Assembly: GCA_003598175.1 (NCBI GenBank)
Contig: QZKN01000169.1
Location: forward strand, 1-44,164
Reading direction: 5' to 3'
Length of the DNA stretch: 44,164 nt
DNA from: Candidatus Omnitrophota bacterium
GTDB lineage: Bacteria > Hinthialibacterota > Hinthialibacteria > Hinthialibacterales > Hinthialibacteraceae
Made by a program: the position numbers and the translations under genes. The notes below the pieces were generated by a model. The model worked only from the letters and a program-made list of their open reading frames with translations. It did not search any database and was not told where the DNA came from. Positions 35,482 through 43,907 of the stretch are shown here, one piece after another. The first letter of the stretch is position 1. The number at the start of each line of letters is the position of its first letter.

Positions 35482-35584
35482 ATACAAGCTTTATACCCCA
35501 ACGGAGCAGCAGATAATAGTCAGCGGGCAACGCTCCTGGAAAAGGTATATGAACAAAACCTGCCCTGCAAAGGGCGTCAGTAAA

Positions 35585-35654
35585 GTAGGGTGCGCTCAAT
35601 TTAGCCCACCAATTAGAAAAATGGTGGCTACGCTTCACTTTGAGCTCACTCTAC
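35585..35654. repeat. Imperfect inverted repeat upstream of the LuxR-type regulator
   Basis: GTAGGGTGCGCTCAA at the left pairs imperfectly with TTGAGCTCACTCTAC at the right, and TAGCCCACC with GGTGGCTA around an AT-rich loop. It ends 28 bases before the regulator's ATG, so it lies in the leader or promoter region. Together with copy A it fills the 250-base gap; no promoter is clear. Confidence 0.65.
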
Positions 35655-35682
35655 GAAAAATTTAATTAACGGTTTGAATTGC

Positions 35683-36345
35683 ATGGAAAAATTGGAAATC
35701 ATAAAAATCAAAGTTTTTATTGTGGACGACCATCCCGTCGTGCGCTTCGGGATCAGCCAGGCCATCAATCAAGAGACGGATATGGGTGTCTGCGGCGATT
35801 CCGGCGAATTGGATCATGCGAAAGCCGAAATCCAGCGTCTTTCACCGGATATTGTTTTGTTGGACATCTCATTAAAAAACGATAACGGCATCAACCTGAT
35901 TCACGATCTGGCTTCCACCAATCCCGGCCTCCCGGTCCTGGCGCTGACCATGCACGATGAACAAATTTACGTCAAATGCTCGCTCGAAGCCGGCGCGAAA
36001 GGGTATTTTCATAAAGACGATTCCATCAAAAATATCCCCATTGCCATACGAACAATAATCTCCGGTGAAAGTTATTTCAGCAAAAATATCTTGAATACGC
36101 TGTGTCAAACGTTTGCAAATCATTCGGATCACGATGATTCGATCGAGAAACTCAGCCCGCGGGAAATGGAAATTTTCCGTTTATTAGGGGAAAGAAAACG
36201 GCGTCATCATATTGCCGAACAGTTGTTCGTCACTCCGAAAACCGTGAGCGCGCATATCGAGAATATCAAGACGAAATTAAATATTTCGACATCTGATGAA
36301 GTGACCGAGTATGCCGTTTGGTGGATACGACAAAATTTCAGGTAA
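35683..36345 (+). CDS. NarL/FixJ-type response regulator with LuxR HTH
   Basis: A 220-residue regulator. The receiver has acidic pair D15/D16 (VDDHPVVRFG), phosphoacceptor D61 (VLLDISLK) and the conserved Lys in GYFHKDD. The C-terminal LuxR helix-turn-helix reads LSPREMEIFRLLGE ... HHIAEQLFVTPKTVSAHIENI. It is the natural partner of the HisKA_3 kinase upstream, although 250 bases with repeats separate them. ATG 35683 was chosen over TTG 35674; neither has a clear Shine-Dalgarno. Target genes are not evident. Inverted copies of a dispersed repeat flank the gene. Confidence 0.92.
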   Translation: MEKLEIIKIKVFIVDDHPVVRFGISQAINQETDMGVCGDSGELDHAKAEIQRLSPDIVLLDISLKNDNGINLIHDLASTNPGLPVLALTMHDEQIYVKCSLEAGAKGYFHKDDSIKNIPIAIRTIISGESYFSKNILNTLCQTFANHSDHDDSIEKLSPREMEIFRLLGERKRRHHIAEQLFVTPKTVSAHIENIKTKLNISTSDEVTEYAVWWIRQNFR

Positions 36346-36384
36346 TAGGCTGAAGTCTGAAGGATTTTTGGATTATTGGTATTA

Positions 36385-36461
36385 CCCCAACGGGGTTATA
36401 GAGGATAGCCAGGGCTAACCGCCCTGGTAAAAGTCAAATCCGAACGTAGCCCTGAAAAGAG
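36385..36461 (-). repeat. Dispersed repeat, copy B (inverted relative to copy A)
   Basis: On the minus strand it reads CTTTTCAGGGC ... CCAGGGCGGTTAGCCCTGG ... ATAACCCCGTTGGGG, the same plan as copy A. Its entry point coincides with codon ~40 of the RelE-like gene, where toxin homology stops. Confidence 0.85.
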
Positions 36462-36578
36462 CGCAAGAAAATTTGGATCATTTTGGAAAGCAACGATGGT
36501 TTTTTCGACTTTCTCTTGCATCTTCGGGGAGAGCTTTTGAAAGGTCTTGTTAAAATTTTTATGGTAAGAGATTTCCAT
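36396..36578 (-). pseudogene. RelE/YafQ-like toxin truncated by a repeat
   Basis: Residues 1-39 (ISYHKNFNKTFQKLSPKMQ ... FQNDPNF) match the N-terminal half of RelE/ParE-superfamily toxins, normally 85-95 residues. From residue 40 the sequence (FSGLRSDLTFTRAVSPGYP) is translated repeat copy B and the frame then stops. Catalytic C-terminal strands are missing, so the toxin should be inactive. Its ATG directly follows the antitoxin stop (TAAATG). Confidence 0.75.
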
Positions 36579-36815
36579 TTAGACTTGCACTTTTCTTAAT
36601 CTTTGCAGATGGTTTATTGCTTCTTCTCCCACAAATGGACCACTCATATTAATCCCTCGTTTGGCATCTTCTCTTGCTTCAAGGATGAGAGCCGTGTCTT
36701 CTTCGGAAAATTCTTCTTGTTGTTCCATGATGGAAACTACAAAGTGGAAGACTTCCTCCATCTGATCCGGTGTGAGTTTCTGAATTTCCGTGATTACGTC
36801 TTGAGCGGTTTTCAT
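36579..36815 (-). CDS. Antitoxin partner of the truncated RelE-like toxin
   Basis: A 78-residue protein starting MKTAQDVITEIQKLTPDQMEE, largely helical, with an acidic middle (EEFSEEDTALILEAREDAKRG) and a basic tail, as in many RelB/prevent-host-death-like antitoxins. Translation could also start 15 bases upstream at ATG 36830; neither site is strong. It abuts the toxin start without a gap. The antitoxin frame is intact although its toxin is broken. Confidence 0.75.
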   Translation of the reverse strand: MKTAQDVITEIQKLTPDQMEEVFHFVVSIMEQQEEFSEEDTALILEAREDAKRGINMSGPFVGEEAINHLQRLRKVQV

Positions 36816-36830
36816 TTTGTCTTTTACCAT

Positions 36831-37131
36831 TTTGAGCTATGAGTTTTTCTGGTACTATTGTATGAAGTTTTCAAATTTTGTAAATCACTTTTTGTTTGAT
36901 ACGACGCCGACGTGAAACGGCAGTATCATCAATACAATCGTTTTGAATTGCCGGATCAAACAACGTCATCTATCCGACTCGGTAACTTTTGAATCACAGA
37001 TTATACGGATTTGGGGGATTACACGGATTTTTTTAAATTTGATGGAATGTGTTCATTTTCATTGAAAGGAATCCATTCTATTTAAATCCTTATACCCAAA
37101 ATCCTGACCACGGTTACTCAGACCACATCGG
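36831..37131. other. Intergenic region with short direct repeats
   Basis: It contains ATTATACGGATTTGGGGG followed by ATTACACGGATTTTTTT at about 37000-37034, a dispersed-looking direct repeat. The T-run could help terminate transcription. No gene is seen. The promoter of the antitoxin unit should be near 36840-36900, but I could not assign boxes. Confidence 0.4.
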
Positions 37132-38475
37132 TTAGACTCGGATATCCAATCCGCTGATCCCACGCCGCGGCTCCGTTTCCGGCAAGGGCCGCAACGTCTG
37201 CGGCACGTCGCCGACATTCACGGAGATGGCTTCGACGTGAAAACCCATTTTCGTAAGCGCCTCCTTTAAATTGTCCACCATGCCACACAAGAAATCGCCG
37301 ACGGATTTCTGAGAAACAACAATAGAAATGGATAAGGAGGGGTGATTCCAATGAAACGAGATTTTCATCGGTCCGAGTTGGGAAAAATCCAGGCGCAGGT
37401 CGAGCGTTCCCGATTTTTTTTCCTTATCCTTGGGTTTGTAACGCAGTTCCAGATTTTTCATCTTGCCATCATCACGAATGGGGACTTCAACGAAAAAAAC
37501 CGGGGCGCTGTGTGGATCCTGCGATTGCAGATTTTGAAACGCCTGTTGCGCCAAGGATTCGTGCAGAGTCATGGCCTGCGCAATAAGGGCGGAAAGCGTT
37601 TCCCCGTGGCGGGATGCCGCCAATTGGATTTGCAAATCCATCAACAGCGCCAACAGGCGCACCAATTCCTCTCCCAGCGAGCCTTTGCCGAAAGCAAGTT
37701 GATTTTGAATAATGGCCTCGGGCGAGGCGAGCAGCGAATGGAGAAAGCCTTCCATCTCCTCGAGCTCGTCCTCATTGGCCGCCTGGGAATGGGATTGAAA
37801 ACGGGGGACGCGTTCCTCCAGCGTTTCGCGATGCTGTTTCAGTCTTCGGCGCGATTCTTCGGAAATGACCGGTTCTTCTTCATCCAGATCTTCTTCGAAT
37901 TTTTTGATGGAATCGAGAAACTTGTTTGTAGATTCCGCGAGTTTGGGTTTGGGAGTCAGGAGATGCGCCGCCCAGAAAAGCAGAGATTGGCTGATGGGCA
38001 GTCCACGGCTGAGAAGAAAAGAAAGCGCTGCAAGTTGATACGGCTGGATATCGGGCAAGACGTTGGCCAAATCCTTTAAAACCGTGCGGTCGAGCGGAAT
38101 GCCGGACTGGAGCAGCGCCTGGGCGATGACTTCGGCGTTTGCGCCGCTGACTCCCAAATTGGCCAGGATATTTGCCAAGGGGCGGGAAACGGTGGAGCCG
38201 GATTCGCCCGCATTTTCTCCGCGAGGCGGAAGCAGTTCGAGCAAGAGTTGATCGCCGACCAGCCTGGCCAGCACTTGCTGCCCTTGTTGCAGATTTTGCC
38301 CTTGCACATCCAGCGGAAACGTCCGGCCCGCGAAGGACATGACGGCCTTGCCGCCGGCCTGCATGGAAAGAACCGTTCCCCGCATCTCGCCGGATTGCAG
38401 CAAGGTTCGCAAACCGGTCGACGTAGCCAGCTGGGAAAGAACCTGCGCCTGCTGGATGGTTATGGGATCAACCAT
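37132..38475 (-). CDS. FliK-like flagellar hook-length control protein
   Basis: A 447-residue protein. The N-terminal region (GTVLSMQAGGKAVMSFAGRTFPLDVQ) resembles the barrel-like segment of Gram-positive-style FliK proteins. The middle is variable, acidic and helical. The C-terminal ~90 residues fit the Flg_hook (FliK C) domain: LDLRLDFSQLGPMKISF, then a strand and helices ending GFHVEAISVNVGD. FliK senses hook length and switches export specificity in flagellar assembly. No flagellar neighbours are in the window, so it is an orphan here or the family resemblance is distant. No ribosome binding site is seen; a dispersed hairpin lies just upstream of the ATG at 38475. Confidence 0.7.
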   Translation of the reverse strand: MVDPITIQQAQVLSQLATSTGLRTLLQSGEMRGTVLSMQAGGKAVMSFAGRTFPLDVQGQNLQQGQQVLARLVGDQLLLELLPPRGENAGESGSTVSRPLANILANLGVSGANAEVIAQALLQSGIPLDRTVLKDLANVLPDIQPYQLAALSFLLSRGLPISQSLLFWAAHLLTPKPKLAESTNKFLDSIKKFEEDLDEEEPVISEESRRRLKQHRETLEERVPRFQSHSQAANEDELEEMEGFLHSLLASPEAIIQNQLAFGKGSLGEELVRLLALLMDLQIQLAASRHGETLSALIAQAMTLHESLAQQAFQNLQSQDPHSAPVFFVEVPIRDDGKMKNLELRYKPKDKEKKSGTLDLRLDFSQLGPMKISFHWNHPSLSISIVVSQKSVGDFLCGMVDNLKEALTKMGFHVEAISVNVGDVPQTLRPLPETEPRRGISGLDIRV

Positions 38476-38491
38476 TGTTTAGTCGCGGTAG

Positions 38492-38518
38492 GGTGGGTTG
38501 AACGAAGTGAAACCCACC
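38492..38518. repeat. Dispersed hairpin GGTGGGTT/AACCCACC
   Basis: An 8-bp perfect stem with an 11-base loop (GAACGAAGTGA) lies between the isomerase-like gene and the FliK-like gene. On the plus strand it is followed by TTATCTCTTTTT. In the direction of the genes it is not followed by Ts, so it is more likely a dispersed repeat than their terminator. Confidence 0.7.
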
Positions 38519-38528
38519 TTATCTCTTT

Positions 38529-39461
38529 TTAAGAAAATGTCTGTTTGGCGAAGGCGACATTGGCTTGCGTGTCTTCCATAAAGCGTTTTTCCCGCCCGCT
38601 GGTTTCGAGCACGAACCATTTGTCATAATTGATGTCATGGCAGGCTTGCGCGGCCGCCTTGAAGTCGACTTTGCCTTCCGGCGAACCCAACACGCGCGTT
38701 CCGGAATCCTTTAAGTGAATTTCACAGATGCGGTCGTTGCCGAGCAATCGGATTTCGCCGGGCACATCATAGCCGTTGCTGGTGGAATTGCCCACGTCGT
38801 AATAAACCTGCACGATATCGGAGCCGACGCGTTCGATAATTTCCAGATTCTGTTTGGCGGTGATGGTATTTTCGAGTCCCAGAGCAACGCCAAGCGCTTC
38901 CGCGCGGGGAACGATTTGTTTCAACACGGCGACCACGCGATCCACGCCGCGTTGATCCAGTTCATAAATTTTAAACGGTTTCTCTTCCAAAAGGCGAAAA
39001 TCTCCCCGATGATCCTGGTAACGCAAATCGCCGCGACCGAAAAAGGCCATCAAAATGTTGGATGCACCCAGCGCGGCGGCGGCTTCGATCGCGTCGATGA
39101 CGTACACGGCGGATTCCGGTTCGGAAGCCAACGGAATGGAATTCAGGATGCTTCCGGCGGCGACGGAATGGAAAGTGATGCCGTATTGCTTGCCCATTTC
39201 GACGTATTTTTTGCGAACATCGGGACTTCGCAATGACATACTGCTCGGCGATCTTCCCACACTGACCTGGATCCCCTCCAAATGCGCCTCTTTGGCTTTG
39301 GGAATCAAATCAGGATTGCAGGATTCGCCCAAATTCCAGTCGCACATGCCGACTTTCACCTTATCGGCGCGTTCCGAAGCGTACACAGCGCCGGTAAACA
39401 CGCCGACTGCGGCGGCGCCGAGACTCGATGCGGTAATAAATTCTCTGCGATCCATGCTCAT
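38529..39461 (-). CDS. Tat-exported sugar phosphate isomerase/epimerase-like TIM barrel
   Basis: A 310-residue protein with a twin-arginine leader (DRREFITASSLGAAAVG) followed by an AP-endonuclease-2/xylose-isomerase-like TIM barrel: VKVGMCDWNLG, LEGIQVSVG, LGLENTITAKQN, VYYDVGNS, EIHLKDSG and WFVLETSG. The E/D/H residues in these strands suit the divalent-metal site of the family. GAGGGAG precedes ATG 39461 by 4 bases and ATG 39455 by 10; either may be the start, but not the upstream ATG at 39563. It is probably secreted and acts on a sugar or polyol; substrate unknown. The FliK-like gene follows on the same strand after 53 bases. Confidence 0.88.
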   Translation of the reverse strand: MSMDRREFITASSLGAAAVGVFTGAVYASERADKVKVGMCDWNLGESCNPDLIPKAKEAHLEGIQVSVGRSPSSMSLRSPDVRKKYVEMGKQYGITFHSVAAGSILNSIPLASEPESAVYVIDAIEAAAALGASNILMAFFGRGDLRYQDHRGDFRLLEEKPFKIYELDQRGVDRVVAVLKQIVPRAEALGVALGLENTITAKQNLEIIERVGSDIVQVYYDVGNSTSNGYDVPGEIRLLGNDRICEIHLKDSGTRVLGSPEGKVDFKAAAQACHDINYDKWFVLETSGREKRFMEDTQANVAFAKQTFS

Positions 39462-39696
39462 TATACTCCCTCGTTTCCTGCTTGTTTTTGTCTGTCGTGC
39501 GACACGATGCCGTGATTGACCATTTTCTATAGATGATCGATTCCATCCACGTGGAACGAACACGAGAAAACGTATTCATGTTGCAATGTTTGGACGAGAA
39601 AGTAAAGTGGAGTTTTACCCGAAATGGTTTGGAAGACTGGAATGTTTGACCAAATTCAGGTATATTTTACTTTGCTGTTCCTGCCATAAAAAAAAC

Positions 39697-39770
39697 CGGG
39701 GCGTAGCGCAGTCTGGTAGCGTACCTGAATGGGGTTCAGGTGGTCGCTGGTTCGAATCCAGTCGCCCCGA
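39697..39770 (+). tRNA. tRNA-Pro (anticodon GGG)
   Basis: Full cloverleaf: acceptor CGGGGCG/CGCCCCG, D-stem GCGC/GCGT, anticodon stem CCTGA/TCAGG around ATGGGGT (GGG at 39731-39733) and T-arm GCTGG-TTCGAAT-CCAGT. The discriminator base is A, and CCA is not encoded. The accessory region starts directly downstream, a common arrangement for islands integrated at tRNA genes. Confidence 0.95.
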
Positions 39771-39823
39771 CATTGATTTTATTAGACTTACGTAACATGC
39801 GATTTCCCTAAGATTTCCACAAG

Positions 39824-40150
39824 TCAACACCAAGTCAACACCGCGCAAACTTCCGCGCAAAAAAACGCCTGTTTTTGGGTTTTTCCGTGATAATGGAAAG
39901 TCAATCCGGGATTCAATTGTTCGGCCTGCCAAACGGACCGCCGCGCCAGCCGTTGATCGATTTCAGCCATGACCGCCGCCGGGATGTTCGGAAACTCGAA
40001 TGTGAGGAAAAACCCGGCCAGCGTCGAAAAACTTTCGCCTTGCAGATTGATTGAATCCAGGTTTCCATGTAGCACCCCGATCACATTCTCAAACCGTCGG
40101 CGTATCTCAACCGCCGCCTCACGCGCCGCCTCTAGCGCTTCCGAATCCAC
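39824..40150 (-). CDS. Small hypothetical protein, possibly frameshifted at its start
   Basis: A 108-residue frame from GTG 40150 (DSEALEAAREAAVEIRRRFENVIGVLHGN), helical at first and then mixed. A perfect GGAGGTGA at 40196-40203 serves a different frame: ATG 40191 encodes only 19 residues (MRTILRRIELK...) before a stop at 40132. A frameshift in the first codons would join the two. No family recognised. It is the last gene of the accessory strip before the tRNA. Confidence 0.4.
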   Translation of the reverse strand: MDSEALEAAREAAVEIRRRFENVIGVLHGNLDSINLQGESFSTLAGFFLTFEFPNIPAAVMAEIDQRLARRSVWQAEQLNPGLTFHYHGKTQKQAFFCAEVCAVLTWC

Positions 40151-40206
40151 CGAATGGATTTCAGCTCAATTCTTCTCAAAATCGTCCTCATCGCGTCACC
40201 TCCATG

Positions 40207-40446
40207 TTATCGGCCTTTTGCCAACAGTTTTTCCAGTTTTTCCAGTTGCGGTTCGATTCGCTCAATCTCGATTGTGTCTCGGAGTTGTACCAATATCCAA
40301 ATGAGTTTTGAGGCCAGCGCCGAATCGATTCTTTCGGTTCGCGCCTGATCGTAAATCCGGACCATCTCCCGCCGAATCGCGCCAATGGAATTTAACCTCT
40401 TCCCAAGGGGGATATCCCGTTTCTTAACTCTTTCATTTTTTGACAT
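40207..40446 (-). CDS. Small charged hypothetical protein
   Basis: A 79-residue, strongly helical and basic protein (SKNERVKKRDIPLGKRLNS ... EPQLEKLEKLLAKGR). AGAGGTG lies 5 bases upstream of ATG 40446. Its stop is just before the GGAGGTGA site of the next frame, so it heads a two-gene unit toward the tRNA. No family recognised. Confidence 0.55.
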   Translation of the reverse strand: MSKNERVKKRDIPLGKRLNSIGAIRREMVRIYDQARTERIDSALASKLIWILVQLRDTIEIERIEPQLEKLEKLLAKGR

Positions 40447-40465
40447 TTAAGCACCTCTAACCTTA

Positions 40466-40666
40466 TCAAAACTTATCAAAGACTCGCACCTGGAAAAACT
40501 CGGTTGAGCAATCCATAACGAGTTTTTCGCCGCCGTCCGCGTCCGCGCCCGCGCCGCCGGGTAGACCTTCCTGTGTTTGAACGATATCAAACGCCGGACC
40601 GTCGCCGCTTGCCGCCGGATTCGCCCGATCGAATAGCCGCTGGATTCGCCTGAGTAATGATTTCAT
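40466..40666 (-). CDS. Hypothetical 66-residue ORF at a recombination junction
   Basis: It begins MKSLLRRIQRLFDRANP at exactly the point where homology of the Swt1-like fragment ends. The middle is Gly/Asp/Ala-rich (GLPGGAGADADGG). There is no ribosome binding site. The opening resembles MRTILRRIELK of the 40191 frame, hinting at related gene starts. It may be a real small gene or a fusion remnant. Confidence 0.35.
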   Translation of the reverse strand: MKSLLRRIQRLFDRANPAASGDGPAFDIVQTQEGLPGGAGADADGGEKLVMDCSTEFFQVRVFDKF

Positions 40667-40667
40667 T

Positions 40668-41199
40668 ATCGGGATGGGGTGTTACGATCTGTCGCCAGGA
40701 CGGAAGATTTGCCAGCGGCGTTCCTTCTGTCGGGATAATCGCGGATTTGCGGCGTTCGTAGCGGGCTTGTTCGTCGAAGCGGATGCGCAGGATTTCCTGC
40801 TTCATGCGGTCCACTTCCTGCGCTTCGCCGGCGGCGGTGACGGCATGGAGAAGGCGGGCGGCGCTGTCCAACGCGCGGCAGGTGTCGTCCGTCGAAAACG
40901 GTTCCTGATGCGCCCACTGTTTGCGGATTTCGCGCAGTTCACTGATCAGGCTGCGTTCGGCATGGCCTAATGTTTTGCCGAACACCAAATTCCATTCATT
41001 CCACATCAGCGTTGATATCCCATTGCGGGACGCCGTTTACCAGTTTGACGCCTTCCTCTTCCCGGCGAGAATATTTTTTCGCTTCTTCCAGCCAGGAATC
41101 GCCGTATTGCGATTTCAATTCCTCTTCGACGAAGAGGGACAGGCCGCGGTTCAGGATTTCCAGCGCTTTACCGACGCGTTCTCGGTTGGTCATGGCCAT
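40668..41199 (-). pseudogene. Frameshifted, truncated Swt1-HEPN (DUF499-type) protein
   Basis: Two frames together give the N-terminus of the Swt1-family HEPN/DUF499 ATPase seen with DUF1156 methyltransferases. MAMTNRERVGKALEILNRG ... PQWDIN is in one frame (41199-40996), and WNEWNLVFGKTLGHAERSL ... RKQWAHQEPFSTDD ... WRQIVTPHPD in the next (41006-40668). The HEPN R-x4-H motif is RKQWAH. A one-base shift at about 41000 separates the halves. After VTPHPD all homology ends, so the large ATPase part (usually around 1000 residues in total) is missing. GGGGGAG lies upstream of ATG 41199. Confidence 0.75.
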
Positions 41200-41268
41200 G
41201 ATGTATGTTTCTCCCCCTTTTTTGTCTGAATCCGGATGTTCAGGATTTAAGGATGAGCAGGATATGGA

Positions 41269-41490
41269 TTAAATCAGGTTGATAAATTCATCAACACGGA
41301 TCCCTGTTTGCCGGATAATGGATCGCAACGTGCCACGGTCCAGCGTTTTATAATCGGGAACAACAATTTGCGCAAATGGATCATCGCGGCGCATTACGAT
41401 ATGGCTGCCCTGCTGGCGTTTAAAGTAAAAGCCGAGTTTTTCCAATGCCTTAACGCATTCTCTACCGGATATGACAGGTATCTCGCTCAT
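41269..41490 (-). CDS. hicA: HicA-family mRNA interferase toxin
   Basis: A 73-residue protein with the dsRBD-like HicA fold: SGRECVKALEKLGFYFKRQQGSHIVMRR, with the catalytic His in GSH, followed by IVVPDYKTLDRGTLRSIIRQTGI. Length and motifs match active HicA. It overlaps the upstream antitoxin gene by 4 bases (ATGA), so the antitoxin is made first. No damage is visible. Confidence 0.92.
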   Translation of the reverse strand: MSEIPVISGRECVKALEKLGFYFKRQQGSHIVMRRDDPFAQIVVPDYKTLDRGTLRSIIRQTGIRVDEFINLI

Positions 41491-41693
41491 ATTGCAACCA
41501 AAATGGCGTCAAATCGTTCTTCGGGAACAGGCAGATTATCGTTTTCTAATGCGGCGATGTATGTTTGGATTGCTTCTTTGATGTTTTGGATTGCCTTTTC
41601 TTTTGTTTCGCCTTGGCTGATGCAACCGGGAAGACTGGGGCATTCGGCGATCCAGAAACCATCTTCGCCGGGATGAATAAGTACTTGTCTCAT
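41487..41693 (-). CDS. hicB: HicB-family antitoxin
   Basis: A 68-residue protein with the partial RNase H-like HicB core: GFWIAECPSLPGCISQGETKEKAIQNIKEAIQ. It lacks a long C-terminal DNA-binding domain, as in short HicB types. GAGGA precedes ATG 41693. The order is antitoxin then toxin, the reverse of the classical hicAB order but common in other lineages. Confidence 0.9.
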   Translation of the reverse strand: MRQVLIHPGEDGFWIAECPSLPGCISQGETKEKAIQNIKEAIQTYIAALENDNLPVPEERFDAILVAI

Positions 41694-41720
41694 GATTTAA
41701 TCCTCGTTATCCGATTGTTT

Positions 41721-41782
41721 TTGTGGTGCAGACCTCCGGTCTGCACTCTTTTTCCTGTGCAGACAGGATGTCCGCACCACAA
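41721..41782. repeat. REP-like inverted repeat pair
   Basis: The left arm (41721-41746) begins TTGTGGTGCAGACC, and the right arm (41757-41782) ends GTCCGCACCACAA. The 26-base arms pair with three mismatches around a 10-base loop. The left arm differs by one base from 28725-28750. It lies in the gap between the DUF3368 gene and hicB. Confidence 0.8.
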
Positions 41783-41788
41783 TTTTTC

Positions 41789-42316
41789 TCATTTTGTGCG
41801 ACTCGTGTCATTTAATTCTTGAAACGCCAAATCGACTATTGTTTTTGTAATAAACAAGCTACTTCTTGTATACAATTCGTAGATATAGTGCCTTGTTTGC
41901 GGCAAACTCAGCAATCCTTTTCGATATGCGGCAATCACGATTCCAAGAGAACCGATGGGTTTAACAGCCATTTGTTTTGCGATTTTTCGTACAGATAAAT
42001 CATCCGTGAGTATCAAGGGAATTCCCAATGATTGGCATAGGTATAAACATTCTCTTTCACCGGAATGTATGGAATGCAGGCCATGTTGGTTTACGAATAC
42101 GCGCATAGTCGCTTCAGGAATTGATGAATGAGAGGTGTGTTGGAGTGAAAACAAGCTTGATTCAGGGACTCGATCTTTACCGACTGTTTCCATCCGCACG
42201 GCATGGGGAATGTGGATGGTTTTAATAATCGACAGAAGATGAAATGCATTCACTTCATAAAGATGAATCAACGGTCCGGCGTCGGTCACCGCTGATATTA
42301 AAGATTCAGAGCCCAT
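41789..42316 (-). CDS. DUF3368-type PIN-domain toxin
   Basis: A 175-residue PIN-like protein: TDAGPLIHLYEV gives the first acidic residue, GERECLYLCQ the conserved Glu region, and LTDDLSVRKIAKQM the next acidic pair. GSLGIVIAAYRKGLL near the C-terminus is typical of DUF3368. Such proteins are VapC-like nucleases paired with small antitoxins. The preceding small gene overlaps its start by 19 bases, fitting a toxin-antitoxin operon. Confidence 0.82.
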   Translation of the reverse strand: MGSESLISAVTDAGPLIHLYEVNAFHLLSIIKTIHIPHAVRMETVGKDRVPESSLFSLQHTSHSSIPEATMRVFVNQHGLHSIHSGERECLYLCQSLGIPLILTDDLSVRKIAKQMAVKPIGSLGIVIAAYRKGLLSLPQTRHYIYELYTRSSLFITKTIVDLAFQELNDTSRTK

Positions 42317-42546
42317 TCCACATCTTCCTTCATGGCATCGTACTGTTTTTCCGTCAATTCGACGAGATCGATTCCAACCAATTCAATTGCTTCGTCGCGC
42401 GTGATTTCTTTTTTGAGATACCGGCCCAAAATTTTCTCTTTCCACAATTGCCGTAAACCCGTTTCGATGGCCATGGTGACGATTTCAGCCTCATTTTTAT
42501 CGGTATCTTGTTTTAATTCTTCCAGATAATTTAACATACTTTTCAT
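42298..42546 (-). CDS. Antitoxin of the DUF3368 toxin (UPF0175-like)
   Basis: An 82-residue helical protein with an N-terminal hydrophobic/helical part (VTMAIETGLRQLW) and a C-terminal segment (ILGRYLKKEITRDEAIELVGID) recalling the UPF0175-like pattern of Tyr-x3-(I/L)(S/T)...EAAxLxG. AAAGGAAAC precedes ATG 42546. Overlap with the PIN gene supports the pair. Family assignment is moderate. Confidence 0.65.
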   Translation of the reverse strand: MKSMLNYLEELKQDTDKNEAEIVTMAIETGLRQLWKEKILGRYLKKEITRDEAIELVGIDLVELTEKQYDAMKEDVEWALNL

Positions 42547-42591
42547 GATCGTTTCCTTTTAATTAAAAATGAGATCATTTCCTATTATATT

Positions 42592-43896
<1,305 letters not shown>

Positions 43897-43907
43897 ATGG
43901 AAACATC

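Noticed and set aside
39615..39932. Minus-strand ORF with GRLDSNQRPPEPHSG
   Set aside because: This is the well-known spurious translation of the tRNA complementary strand; the region is tRNA-Pro.
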